Source: Ruegeria sp. HKCCD8929
GTDB lineage: Bacteria; Pseudomonadota; Alphaproteobacteria; Rhodobacterales; Rhodobacteraceae
Reading direction: 5' to 3'
Assembly: GCF_013031405.1 (NCBI RefSeq)
Contig: NZ_WPZY01000003.1
Location: forward strand, 186,001-250,000
Length of the DNA: 64,000 bases
Shown piece by piece: positions 32,027 to 39,903 of this stretch. The position numbers and the translations under genes are program-made. The notes under the pieces are model-generated. The model saw nothing but the letters and a program-made list of their open reading frames with translations, had not been told where the DNA came from and did no database searches. Each line of letters opens with the position of its first letter. Within the stretch, counting starts at the first letter, position 1.

Positions 32027-32311
32027 ATGGCGGATCAATCGACAAACTCCACGCAGGCGGCCGAAGCCGAACAAGGGTATTGGCAAGCCAACCTGCGGAT
32101 CATCATCGTCAGCCTGATCATCTGGGCTGTCGCTTCGTTTGGGTTCGGCATCCTGCTGCGCCCGCTGCTCGCCGGCATTTCTGTCGGCGGCACCGATCTG
32201 GGCTTCTGGTTCGCGCAGCAGGGATCGATCCTGGTCTTTCTGGCCCTGATCTTTTTCTACGCCTGGCGGATGAACAAGCTCGACCGTGAATTCGGCGTGG
32301 ACGAGGAGTAA
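32027..32311 (+). CDS. DUF4212 small subunit of a sodium/substrate symporter
   Basis: A 94-residue protein with two membrane helices (about 22-45 and 60-82) and charged ends, matching the DUF4212 family whose members sit beside VC_2705-type Na+/solute symporters. YWQANLRIIIVSLIIWAVASFGFGILLRPLL is characteristic. ATG 32027 has AAGGAGG 9 nt upstream. The symporter gene follows 6 nt after its stop. It probably associates with that transporter, in the way small subunits assist other SSS carriers; the function is not established from sequence. Confidence 0.88.
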   Translation: MADQSTNSTQAAEAEQGYWQANLRIIIVSLIIWAVASFGFGILLRPLLAGISVGGTDLGFWFAQQGSILVFLALIFFYAWRMNKLDREFGVDEE

Positions 32312-32317
32312 GACGCC

Positions 32318-34093
32318 ATGGAACAGTATACCCTGAACCTGCTGTTTGTGGGCGCGACCTTCGCGCTCTATATCGGCATCGCGATTTGGGCCCGGGCGGG
32401 CTCCACATCCGAATTCTACGCCGCGTCGCGTGGCGTGCACCCGGTCACCAATGGGATGGCCACGGCGGCCGACTGGATGTCGGCGGCCTCGTTCATCTCG
32501 ATGGCCGGCCTCATCGCCTTCGGCGGCTACGGCGCCTCGTCCTTCCTGATGGGCTGGACCGGCGGCTATGTGCTGCTGGCACTGCTGCTGGCGCCTTATC
32601 TGCGCAAGTTCGGCAAGTTCACCGTGCCCGAGTTCATCGGCGACCGGTTCTACAGCCCGACCGCGCGCATGGTGGCCGTTGTCTGCCTGATCGTGGCCTC
32701 GGTCACCTACGTGATCGGCCAGATGACCGGTGTCGGCGTGGCGTTTTCGCGCTTTCTTGAGGTGTCGAACACCGTTGGCCTGCTGATCGGCGCCGGCGTC
32801 GTGTTCATGTACGCGGTTCTGGGCGGCATGAAAGGCATCACCTATACCCAGGTGGCCCAGTATTGCGTGCTGATCACCGCCTACACTATCCCGGCGATCT
32901 TCATTTCGCTGCAGCTGACCGGCAACCCGATCCCGGGTCTGGGTCTCTTCGGCGACCATGTGTCGGGCGAGCCGCTGCTGGCACGGCTGGATCAGGTGGT
33001 GACCGATCTGGGCTTTGCCGCCTATACCACCCAGGACGGCACACCCTCGTCGGTGATCAACATGACGCTGTTCACCTTCTCGCTGATGATCGGCACCGCG
33101 GGTCTGCCGCATGTGATCATCCGCTTCTTCACCGTGCCGAAAGTGTCGGATGCCCGCTGGTCGGCCGGCTGGGCGCTGGTCTTCATCGCGCTTCTGTACC
33201 TGACGGCCCCGGCCGTGGGCGCCATGGCGCGGCTGAATCTGGTCGACACGATCTATCCGAACGGCACCAACGAGCAGCCGATCGAGTACGAGGCGCGCCC
33301 CGACTGGATCAAGAACTGGGAGGTCACCGGCCTGCTCAAGTTCGAGGACAAGAACGGCGACGGCAAAATCCAGTGGTATAACGACAAATCCGACACCTTT
33401 GCCGCCACTGCCGAGGAACGCGGCTGGAGCGGTTCGGAACTCACCGTGAACCGCGATATCCTGGTGCTGGCCAATCCGGAAATCGCCAATCTGCCGGGCT
33501 GGGTGATCGCGCTGGTCGCGGCCGGCGGTCTGGCGGCGGCGCTGTCCACCGCGGCCGGTTTGCTGCTGGCGATTTCGGGCGCAGTGAGCCATGACCTGAT
33601 CAAGGGGCAGATCAACCCGCAGATCAGCGAAAAGGGCGAGCTGCTGGCGGCCCGGATCTCGATGGCGGTGGCGATCGTAGTGGCGACCTATCTGGGTCTC
33701 AACCCGCCGGGCTTCGCCGCCCAAACCGTGGCTCTGGCCTTCGGTCTCGCCGCAGCCTCGATCTTCCCGGCGCTGATGATGGGCATCTTCTCGAAGCGCA
33801 TCAACAACAAGGGCGCGGTTGCGGGGATGCTGGCAGGTCTGCTCTTCACGCTAATCTACATCTTCCTGCACAAGGGCTGGCTCTTCATCCCCGGCACCAA
33901 CAGCTTCCCGGACACCATTTCCGGCTCGCTGCTGGGTATCCAGTCGACCGCGATCGGCTCGATCGGCGCCGTCATCAACTTCGCCGTGGCCTATTTCGTG
34001 TCGAACGCCACCGAAGACACGCCGCAGGAGATCAAGGATCTAGTCGAAAGCGTGCGCATTCCCCGTGGCGCAGGCGCAGCTCAGGATCACTGA
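32318..34093 (+). CDS. Sodium:solute symporter, VC_2705 subfamily (probable acetate/monocarboxylate uptake)
   Basis: A 591-residue SSS-family transporter with 13 or so membrane helices. Family signatures are YAASRGVHPVTNGMATAADWMSAASFISMAGLIAFGGY near the N-terminus and GTAGLPHVIIRFFTVP, both like acetate permease ActP. A large extramembrane insert at ~320-385 contains D344-K-N-G-D-G-K-I-Q-W-Y-N355, an EF-hand-like acidic loop. Pairing with DUF4212, nearness to acs and similarity to ActP point to acetate or another short monocarboxylate. The name actP is not used because VC_2705-type carriers are a separate branch. Confidence 0.88.
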   Translation: MEQYTLNLLFVGATFALYIGIAIWARAGSTSEFYAASRGVHPVTNGMATAADWMSAASFISMAGLIAFGGYGASSFLMGWTGGYVLLALLLAPYLRKFGKFTVPEFIGDRFYSPTARMVAVVCLIVASVTYVIGQMTGVGVAFSRFLEVSNTVGLLIGAGVVFMYAVLGGMKGITYTQVAQYCVLITAYTIPAIFISLQLTGNPIPGLGLFGDHVSGEPLLARLDQVVTDLGFAAYTTQDGTPSSVINMTLFTFSLMIGTAGLPHVIIRFFTVPKVSDARWSAGWALVFIALLYLTAPAVGAMARLNLVDTIYPNGTNEQPIEYEARPDWIKNWEVTGLLKFEDKNGDGKIQWYNDKSDTFAATAEERGWSGSELTVNRDILVLANPEIANLPGWVIALVAAGGLAAALSTAAGLLLAISGAVSHDLIKGQINPQISEKGELLAARISMAVAIVVATYLGLNPPGFAAQTVALAFGLAAASIFPALMMGIFSKRINNKGAVAGMLAGLLFTLIYIFLHKGWLFIPGTNSFPDTISGSLLGIQSTAIGSIGAVINFAVAYFVSNATEDTPQEIKDLVESVRIPRGAGAAQDH

Positions 34094-34151
34094 GATGCGG
34101 GGCGGCCAGACTTCCCTCCCGAATAGGGGCCGCCCACTGTGACCCGACTGA

Positions 34152-34182
34152 TCCCGCCCGGCTTGTCCGGGCGGGACTTTTT
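34152..34182 (+). terminator. Rho-independent terminator after the symporter gene
   Basis: A perfect 10-bp stem TCCCGCCCGG (34152-34161) with CCGGGCGGGA (34167-34176), a 5-nt loop and CTTTTTACTT. It lies before the ATG of the DUF294 gene and argues against the longer in-frame start of that gene at 34139. An inverted repeat GGGCGGCC/GGCCGCCC (about 34100-34134) lies just upstream. Confidence 0.85.
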
Positions 34183-34207
34183 ACTTCAAGAGTTGACGGT
34201 AGACCCG

Positions 34208-36031
34208 ATGCCCCTGTCGCCTGAGCAGATCACCCGCTTTCTGAAATCCGTCCATCCCTATGACGCGTTGCCCGTCGACGTTCTGGAGACCATCGCATCG
34301 CAGGTCGAGGCCTGGGAGGTCGAGCGGGATTTCGCGGTCTATGATCTGGGCGAGACGCTGCCGGGCCTGTTCATCATCCACGAAGGCCAGATCGAGATCA
34401 CCGACGAGAACGGTGTCGTCGTCTCGCATCTGGGCCTGCGCAATTCCTTTGGCGAGCGCGGCCTTTTGCGCGACGGCAAGGCCGCGACCAGCGCCCGGGC
34501 GGATGCCCATTCGGTGCTGCTGGTACTGCCCCCTGCCCTGTTTCGCGAGCTGATCGCCGAACATGACGTGGTGGCCAAGTTCTTCAACCGCGCCCGTGGC
34601 CCCCGCCCGCAGCAGGAGACGTTGGCCACCAGCCCGGTCGATACGCTGATGGCCCGCGACCCGGCCACCTGCTCGCCGGACACCTCGGTGCAGGAGGCGG
34701 CACAGCAGATGCGCGCGCGGGGGATTTCCTCGCTCTGCATCACCGAGGGCGAGACGCTGCGCGGCATCGTCACCGTGCGCGATCTGTCGGGCAAGGTGGT
34801 GGCCGAGGCGCTGCCCGCCGCCACACCGATCTCGCAGGTGATGACGCGCTCGCCGCTGACATTGTCGCCCGGCGCCATCGGCTCGGACGTGCTGCATGCG
34901 ATGATGGAGCATCGCATCGGCCATATCCCGATTGCCGAGGGCGGGCGTCTGGTGGGCATCGTGACCCAGACCGACCTGACCCGGTATCAGGCGGTGAGTT
35001 CCGCCGAGCTGGTCAGCCGCATCGCCCGCGCCGACAGCGCCGAAGAGATGGCCAAGGTCACCGCCGAGATCCCCCGCCTGCTGGTGCAGCTGGTCGCGGG
35101 CGGCAACCGGCACGAGGTGGTCACCCGCCTGATCACCGACATCGCCGACACCACCACACGCCGCCTGCTGGCGCTGGCCGAGGCCAAGCTGGGCCCGCCA
35201 CCCGTACCCTATCTGTGGCTGGCCTGCGGTTCGCAGGGCCGGCAGGAACAGACCGGGGTGAGCGATCAGGACAATTGCCTGATGCTGGATGACAGCGTGC
35301 GCGAAGGCGACATGCCCTATTTCGCGGCACTGGCGAAGTTCGTGAGCGACGGGCTGGATACCTGCGGCTATTTCTATTGCCCGGGCGACATGATGGCGAC
35401 CAATCCGCGCTGGTGTCAGCCGGTCAGCATCTGGCGCGATTATTTCGCGGGCTGGATCGCCAAACCAAACCCCGAGGCGCAGATGCTGGCCTCGGTCATG
35501 TTCGACCTGCGGCCCATCGGCGGTGCGTTGGACCTGTTTGCCGATCTGCAGGCCGAGACTCTGAAAGCCGCCAGTGCCAATTCGATCTTTGTGGCCCACA
35601 TGATCTCGAACTCGCTGAAACATACGCCGCCGTTGGGCCTGTTGCGAGGCTTTGCCACCATCCGCTCGGGCGAGCACCGCAACACGCTGGATCTGAAGCA
35701 CAATGGGGTGGTGCCGGTGGTCGATCTGGGCCGTATCTATGCGTTGCAGGGGCAATTGCCCGAAGCCGGAACCCGCGCCCGGCTCAAGGCGGCAGAGGCG
35801 GCGGGCGTGCTCAGCCCCTCGGGCGCGCGCGATCTGCTGGATGCCTACGACCTGATCGCCGAGACCCGGCTGGAGCATCAGGTGGCCATGGTCAAGCGCG
35901 GGGAGAAGCCGGACAATTATCTGGCCCCCACCGATCTGTCGGACTTTGAGCGAAGTCATCTGCGCGATGCTTTCGTCGTGGTAAAGACGATGCAGTCTGC
36001 CGTGGGGCACGGTAAGGGAATGCTGGGATAA
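34208..36031 (+). CDS. Signalling protein: cNMP-binding, CBS pair and DUF294 nucleotidyltransferase-like domains
   Basis: A 607-residue cytoplasmic protein with four modules: a cyclic-nucleotide-binding-like beta roll (residues ~10-135, GLFIIHEGQIEITDENG and SFGERGLLRDG), two CBS domains (~145-275, VDTLMARDPATCSPD and ISQVMTRSPLTLSPG), a DUF294 nucleotidyltransferase-like domain (~300-440, ACGSQGRQEQTGVSDQDN with the G-S and D-x-D-type residues), and the DUF294 C-terminal helical domain. ATG 34208 is chosen because a terminator lies within the longer frame. It is typically found beside VC_2705/DUF4212 symporters, and may sense adenine nucleotides or couple carbon uptake to metabolism. The reaction is unknown. 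Confidence 0.88.
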   Translation: MPLSPEQITRFLKSVHPYDALPVDVLETIASQVEAWEVERDFAVYDLGETLPGLFIIHEGQIEITDENGVVVSHLGLRNSFGERGLLRDGKAATSARADAHSVLLVLPPALFRELIAEHDVVAKFFNRARGPRPQQETLATSPVDTLMARDPATCSPDTSVQEAAQQMRARGISSLCITEGETLRGIVTVRDLSGKVVAEALPAATPISQVMTRSPLTLSPGAIGSDVLHAMMEHRIGHIPIAEGGRLVGIVTQTDLTRYQAVSSAELVSRIARADSAEEMAKVTAEIPRLLVQLVAGGNRHEVVTRLITDIADTTTRRLLALAEAKLGPPPVPYLWLACGSQGRQEQTGVSDQDNCLMLDDSVREGDMPYFAALAKFVSDGLDTCGYFYCPGDMMATNPRWCQPVSIWRDYFAGWIAKPNPEAQMLASVMFDLRPIGGALDLFADLQAETLKAASANSIFVAHMISNSLKHTPPLGLLRGFATIRSGEHRNTLDLKHNGVVPVVDLGRIYALQGQLPEAGTRARLKAAEAAGVLSPSGARDLLDAYDLIAETRLEHQVAMVKRGEKPDNYLAPTDLSDFERSHLRDAFVVVKTMQSAVGHGKGMLG

Positions 36032-36047
36032 GGCCTCGGCCACGGGT

Positions 36048-36103
36048 ACGATTTTTCGGTGAAAAATCGTGCCTCCGGCGGGAGTATTTGGGAAAAGATG
36101 AAG
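36048..36103 (+). repeat. 3'-UTR hairpin-tail element, copy A
   Basis: After the DUF294 stop comes a hairpin (ACGATTTTT 36048-36056, loop CGGTG, AAAAATCGT 36062-36070), then GCCTCCGGCGGGAGTATTTG and GGAAAAGATGAAG (36071-36103). The tail GGAGTATTTG-n-AAAAGATGAAG is shared with four other places in the window, each time directly after a stop codon and in the sense orientation of that gene. Confidence 0.8.
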
Positions 36104-36126
36104 TTTCGGGCGTCTGGAGGAGAGCC

Positions 36127-36648
36127 ATGTTTCTGGAACTGATCGGTACGATCTTTGCAGGTTTTGCCGTAGCGGGCGTGGTCATGCTGGTAAACAAGTT
36201 CACCGGCGGGCGGCTGCCGCGCTGGCTGGCGCCGGTGGCCGCCGGTCTGGCGATGATCGCGGTGACGATTGGCAGCGAGTATTCCTGGTACGAGCGCACC
36301 CGCTCGGCCTTGCCCGAGGGGCTGGAAGTGGTGCAGGAGGTGGAAAGTCGTGCCCTCTATCGCCCTTGGACCTATGCGGCGCCCTTTGTGGACCGGTTTG
36401 CCGCCGTGGACACGGCCTCGGTCCAGACCAATGAGAACGTACCGGACCAGCGGCTGGCCGATCTCTATTTCTTTGGCCGCTGGGCGCCGCTGGCGAAGTT
36501 GCCGGTGGCGGTGGATTGTGCCGCGGGACGGCGCGCCAATCTGGCTGACGGGGCGGAATTCGGCGCCGATGGCGCGGTGGAGAATGCCGACTGGGTTGCG
36601 GCTGGACCGGATGACCCGGTTGTGCGCGCGGTGTGCGGGGTGTCGTGA
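36127..36648 (+). CDS. Small membrane protein of unknown function
   Basis: A 173-residue protein with two predicted N-terminal membrane helices (FLELIGTIFAGFAVAGVVMLVNKF and WLAPVAAGLAMIAVTIGSEYSW) followed by a ~110-residue soluble domain, probably periplasmic. ATG 36127 has GGAGGAG 4-5 nt upstream. No family was recognised with confidence. Its stop overlaps the start of the exonuclease gene by one base (TGATG at 36648), so the two are translated together, and the conserved neighbourhood suggests a joint role with the DUF294 and symporter genes. Confidence 0.75.
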   Translation: MFLELIGTIFAGFAVAGVVMLVNKFTGGRLPRWLAPVAAGLAMIAVTIGSEYSWYERTRSALPEGLEVVQEVESRALYRPWTYAAPFVDRFAAVDTASVQTNENVPDQRLADLYFFGRWAPLAKLPVAVDCAAGRRANLADGAEFGADGAVENADWVAAGPDDPVVRAVCGVS

Positions 36649-38060
36649 TGCTGTCGGGCCTCAGCCTGCGCCTGCGCGTCTTTCTGTTCTTTGCCCTGCT
36701 GGCGGCGGGCGGGTTGGGCATCGCGGCCGCGGCATTGGTTCTGGGCTATGGCCGCACCGGGATGGCGGGGGCGTTCGACGGGTTTGTTTTTGCTGGCATC
36801 CTGATCGGCTTCGGTTATCTGGCCTTGGTGGTGGGCGTCTGGCTTCTGTTCGACGAGAACGTGGCCAAACCCATCGAACGGCTGGCCGCGCAGCTGCGGG
36901 TGCATGCTCATGCCGGTGGCAGCAGCGAGGTGGACCTACACGCCACCCGCTATCTGGGCGATCTGGCTCCGGCAGCCGCGGGGCTGGCGGGTCAGTTGGG
37001 TGACACGGCGCTGACTACCGCCGAGGCCGTCGCGCAGGAGACCGCCCGGCTGGCCGATGAAAAGGTGCGGCTGACCGCCCTGCTGACCGAGATTCCCGTG
37101 GCCATGGTGTTGGTGAATCCAAGCCATCAGATCGTGCTCTATGACGGTCAGGCGGCGGAGGTATTGGCCCAGGTCGCGCCGCCCCGGCTCAATGCGTCGC
37201 TGTTCGACTATCTGGATCGGGCGGGTGTGGAAGCTGCTTATGGCAAGCTGGCCCGCAGCGGGATGGAGGTGTCCTGCCAGCTCACCGGCGCGGATGGGGC
37301 GCAGAGCTATGGTACGCGCATGAAACCCCTGGGCGACGCACCGGGTTATCTGCTGGTGTTCGATGACGCGTCAGTGCAGATCTCACCGGATGCCGCGCGC
37401 CCGCTGGTCTATGATTTCGACCTGCTGGAGACACCCGGAGACGTGGCGTTCGAGCATCGGCGTCTGTCCGACTTGTGTTTCGTGGTGTTCGACACCGAAA
37501 CCACCGGGCTGCTGCCGCACAAGGACGAGATTGTGCAGATCGGCGCGGTGCGGGTGCTCAAGGGGCGGATCATTGAGGGTGAGGCGCTCGACATGCTGGT
37601 CGATCCGGGCATCCCGATCCCGCCCGCCTCGACCAAAGTGCACCGGGTGAGCGATGCCATGGTGCAGGGCGCACCGGATGTTGCCGAGGCGGGGCGGCTG
37701 TTTCATGCCTTCGCCTCGGACGCGGTGATCGTGGCCCACAACGCGCCCTTCGACATGGCGTTTTTGTATCGCCATGCCGGGCGGATGGGGGTGAGCTGGG
37801 ATCACCCCATACTGGATACTGTGCTGCTGTCGGCAGTGCTGTTCGGCGCCAGCGAGACCCATACTCTGGACGCGCTTTGCGAGCGGCTGGGGGTGACCAT
37901 CCCCGACGCGGTGCGCCATACCGCCCTGGGCGATGCGCAGGCCACGGCCGAGGTGCTGGTGCGGATGCTGCCGATGCTGGCCGCGCGCGGCATGGAGACA
38001 TTCGGCGATGTGATCGCCGAGACCCGCAAACACGGCCGTCTGCTGGAGGACCTGAACTAG
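36648..38060 (+). CDS. Membrane-anchored PAS/DnaQ-type 3'-5' exonuclease
   Basis: A 470-residue protein. Two membrane helices (about 5-30 and 38-65) lead into a HAMP-like helical linker, a PAS-like domain (~135-240, MVLVNPSHQIVLYDGQAAEVL), and a C-terminal DEDDh exonuclease (~275-470). All five catalytic residues are visible: D282 and E284 (FDTETTG), D369 (HNAPFDMAF), H424 and D429 (HTALGDAQAT). DnaQ-fold enzymes remove nucleotides from 3' ends. Tethering to a sensor-like membrane module is unusual. It is translationally coupled to the upstream membrane protein. A triple-palindrome element follows its stop. Confidence 0.88.
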   Translation: MLSGLSLRLRVFLFFALLAAGGLGIAAAALVLGYGRTGMAGAFDGFVFAGILIGFGYLALVVGVWLLFDENVAKPIERLAAQLRVHAHAGGSSEVDLHATRYLGDLAPAAAGLAGQLGDTALTTAEAVAQETARLADEKVRLTALLTEIPVAMVLVNPSHQIVLYDGQAAEVLAQVAPPRLNASLFDYLDRAGVEAAYGKLARSGMEVSCQLTGADGAQSYGTRMKPLGDAPGYLLVFDDASVQISPDAARPLVYDFDLLETPGDVAFEHRRLSDLCFVVFDTETTGLLPHKDEIVQIGAVRVLKGRIIEGEALDMLVDPGIPIPPASTKVHRVSDAMVQGAPDVAEAGRLFHAFASDAVIVAHNAPFDMAFLYRHAGRMGVSWDHPILDTVLLSAVLFGASETHTLDALCERLGVTIPDAVRHTALGDAQATAEVLVRMLPMLAARGMETFGDVIAETRKHGRLLEDLN

Positions 38061-38086
38061 GCGCCAGCATCGTCACTGGGCGGTGG

Positions 38087-38148
38087 AAGGCGTTTGCAAA
38101 CGCCTTGACGCGGTTTCAAACCGCGTGAAAGCCGCTTGCAAGCGGCTT
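38087..38148. repeat. Triple palindrome element, copy 2
   Basis: Twenty-seven nt after the exonuclease stop lie AAGGCGTTTGCAAACGCCTT (38087-38106, identical to copy 1), ACGCGGTTTCAAACCGCGT (38108-38126, 9-bp arms with one central base) and AAGCCGCTTGCAAGCGGCTT (38129-38148, identical to copy 1). Order and spacing match the array at 447-512. The middle unit has diverged but compensating changes keep its symmetry. Confidence 0.85.
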
Positions 38149-38215
38149 TGCTCCCCCATGGACAAACCGCGCACGGCATGGCACGTGAGGCGCGATCAAA
38201 GTATCAGGCGCGCGC

Positions 38216-38716
38216 ATGACCGAGAACAGTTTCATCCCCGGCCCCGGACAGACCCTCGCATTTCGCGAGGCGTTGGGGTGCTACGGCACGGGCGTTGCAG
38301 TCGTGACCACCATGGCCGAAGGCGTTCCCGTGGCCATCACTGTGAATTCCTTCACCTCGGTTTCGCTGGATCCCCCGCTGGTTTTGTGGTGCCTGGGCGA
38401 GGAGTCGAACCGGTATGACGCGTTCTCCAAGGCCGGGCAATATGCCATCCACGTGATGGCCGAAGGACAGCAGGATCAGACGCTGCGCTTTGCCCGCAAC
38501 GGCTGGGATTTCTCGCATGCGGACTGGCAGGCTGACGCCAGCGGCACCCCGATCCTGAGCGGCTGCCTCGCGCGGTTCGACTGCCGCCTGCACGCGCGGC
38601 ATCAGGCCGGGGATCACCTGATCATCGTCGGAGAGGTTCTACGCGCCATGCACCGGACCGGCAAAGGGCTGATGTTCAAGCGTGGCCAGTACGGCGCATT
38701 CACGGATCTGCTCTAA
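38216..38716 (+). CDS. Flavin reductase-like FMN-binding protein
   Basis: A 166-residue split-barrel flavoprotein of the flavin reductase family (FRE/HpaC type). FREALGCYGTGVAVVTT near the N-terminus and ITVNSFTSVSLDPPLVLWCL, the flavin-binding block, are clear, as is the C-terminal GDHLIIVGEVL. Such proteins reduce FMN or FAD with NAD(P)H to supply a two-component monooxygenase. No monooxygenase partner is adjacent. It is convergent with the DUF6505 gene (3-nt gap between stops). Confidence 0.88.
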   Translation: MTENSFIPGPGQTLAFREALGCYGTGVAVVTTMAEGVPVAITVNSFTSVSLDPPLVLWCLGEESNRYDAFSKAGQYAIHVMAEGQQDQTLRFARNGWDFSHADWQADASGTPILSGCLARFDCRLHARHQAGDHLIIVGEVLRAMHRTGKGLMFKRGQYGAFTDLL

Positions 38717-38719
38717 CGA

Positions 38720-39199
38720 CTATTCATCCAAAGTTCCGTGCACCGCCAGCGCCTCAAGCTCGGCATCCTGCGGCGTGATCACGCGATAGGCCTCATGCAC
38801 GCCGGCCCCGGTCAGGGTCCGGGCCACCGTGAGCAACGTGTTGGGGGCGTGTTCATCGCAGAGGCCCGCCATCTGCGCGATCTCGTCTTTGGCCACGCCT
38901 AGCGCCGCCTCGACCGAGGGCGCGCCGTAGAGTGCAACGAAATGTTCGGCGAGGCTGCACTCCAACCGCTCCACCTCTGCGGCTTCTGCCCGTGTCACCG
39001 CGACAAAGGTCACCCGCCCAAAGGTCTCGAGACCCAGCCAGCCATTGGCAAAGGCCTGCCGGGCCTTGCCCTCCAGATCGCCCTCGCCCCAGTTGGAAAA
39101 CTCGAACCCGCCCGAGACGCACCATTCACCGGTGCGGGCCGGAGAGTGAAACACGTTCAGATCGCTTTCATCGAAATGGATAGCGCGGGCGAGTTTCAT
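38720..39199 (-). CDS. DUF6505-like protein
   Basis: A 159-residue soluble protein of unknown function. It matches in length and context the DUF6505 proteins encoded in alphaproteobacterial formate dehydrogenase regions (family assignment from memory of the context). Notable segments are FHSPARTGEWCVSGGFEFSNW and TFVAVTRAEAAEVERLE. Its ATG overlaps the stop of the lipoate-ligase-like gene (ATGA at 39199-39196). It is the last gene of a four-gene operon probably concerned with cofactor assembly for formate dehydrogenase. Confidence 0.72.
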   Translation of the reverse strand: MKLARAIHFDESDLNVFHSPARTGEWCVSGGFEFSNWGEGDLEGKARQAFANGWLGLETFGRVTFVAVTRAEAAEVERLECSLAEHFVALYGAPSVEAALGVAKDEIAQMAGLCDEHAPNTLLTVARTLTGAGVHEAYRVITPQDAELEALAVHGTLDE

Positions 39200-39903
39200 G
39201 TATTCCCCTCCAAGAGTGTGCTCATGGGCACAAGATGTGTCTCCGAGCCGTCGCGGATCAGCATGCCGAACCGCTCGTCGGTGCCCAGAAAGGTGCCGTC
39301 ATATCCACCCTGTCGGACCGGCTCGCCGACGCCGCGCAGCAGGCCCATCCATTCGGAATGCAGGGGCGCGTTGCCGTCCTCCTCCCACCGGTTCAGCCAG
39401 GCCAGCATGTGGCGCGACCAGCTTTCGACAAGCCGCACTGGGGTGACCTCGGCGCAACCCTCGTCATAGAGCGCGGTTACGTCTGGCGTTTCGCCCGGCG
39501 CCGGTCCGGTCTGCATCAGGGCCAGTTCCCAGCCGACAACCAGCCAGTCGGGTACAGCCGCCGGATCGGCACTGGCAGCGGCGGCGCGGAAATGGCCGCA
39601 CCGGGCGCCATTGACGCAGATCGTGCCGTCCCAGCCCAGATGCACCGCCACTTCGGGCGGGGCCAGCGCGCCGAGGGCGTTCTGGAAGCCCATCGCGCAG
39701 AGCGGCAGCATCGCCATGGCCTCTTCCAACGCCACCTCGGGGGCAAAGACGATGGCCACACGCAACCGGTCGGTCTGAATGTTGTAGACTACCGTGCCGC
39801 TGTCGCAGCCGAGAGCGGCCAGTGCCTGCGCACGATCGAACGGATCCTCTCCACCCCGGCCGGGGTGGCCCTGCAGCAGGGGTGGAAAGGTGGGTTCCGT
39901 CAT
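39196..39903 (-). CDS. Biotin/lipoate A/B protein ligase-like protein (DUF4444-type C-terminus)
   Basis: A 235-residue protein resembling biotin/lipoate ligases: residues ~1-175 carry a ligase-like core (LALGWDG-type strand seen as AVHLGWDGTICVNGARCGHFRAAA, DWLVVGWELALM) and ~180-235 a small beta domain (FLGTDERFGMLIRDGSETHLVPMSTLLEG) as in DUF4444 proteins. The GRGEDPF-like N-terminal segment differs from true LplA. It overlaps both neighbours by 4 nt (ATGA), within the mrp operon. Whether it ligates a cofactor is not known. Confidence 0.75.
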   Translation of the reverse strand: MTEPTFPPLLQGHPGRGGEDPFDRAQALAALGCDSGTVVYNIQTDRLRVAIVFAPEVALEEAMAMLPLCAMGFQNALGALAPPEVAVHLGWDGTICVNGARCGHFRAAAASADPAAVPDWLVVGWELALMQTGPAPGETPDVTALYDEGCAEVTPVRLVESWSRHMLAWLNRWEEDGNAPLHSEWMGLLRGVGEPVRQGGYDGTFLGTDERFGMLIRDGSETHLVPMSTLLEGNT

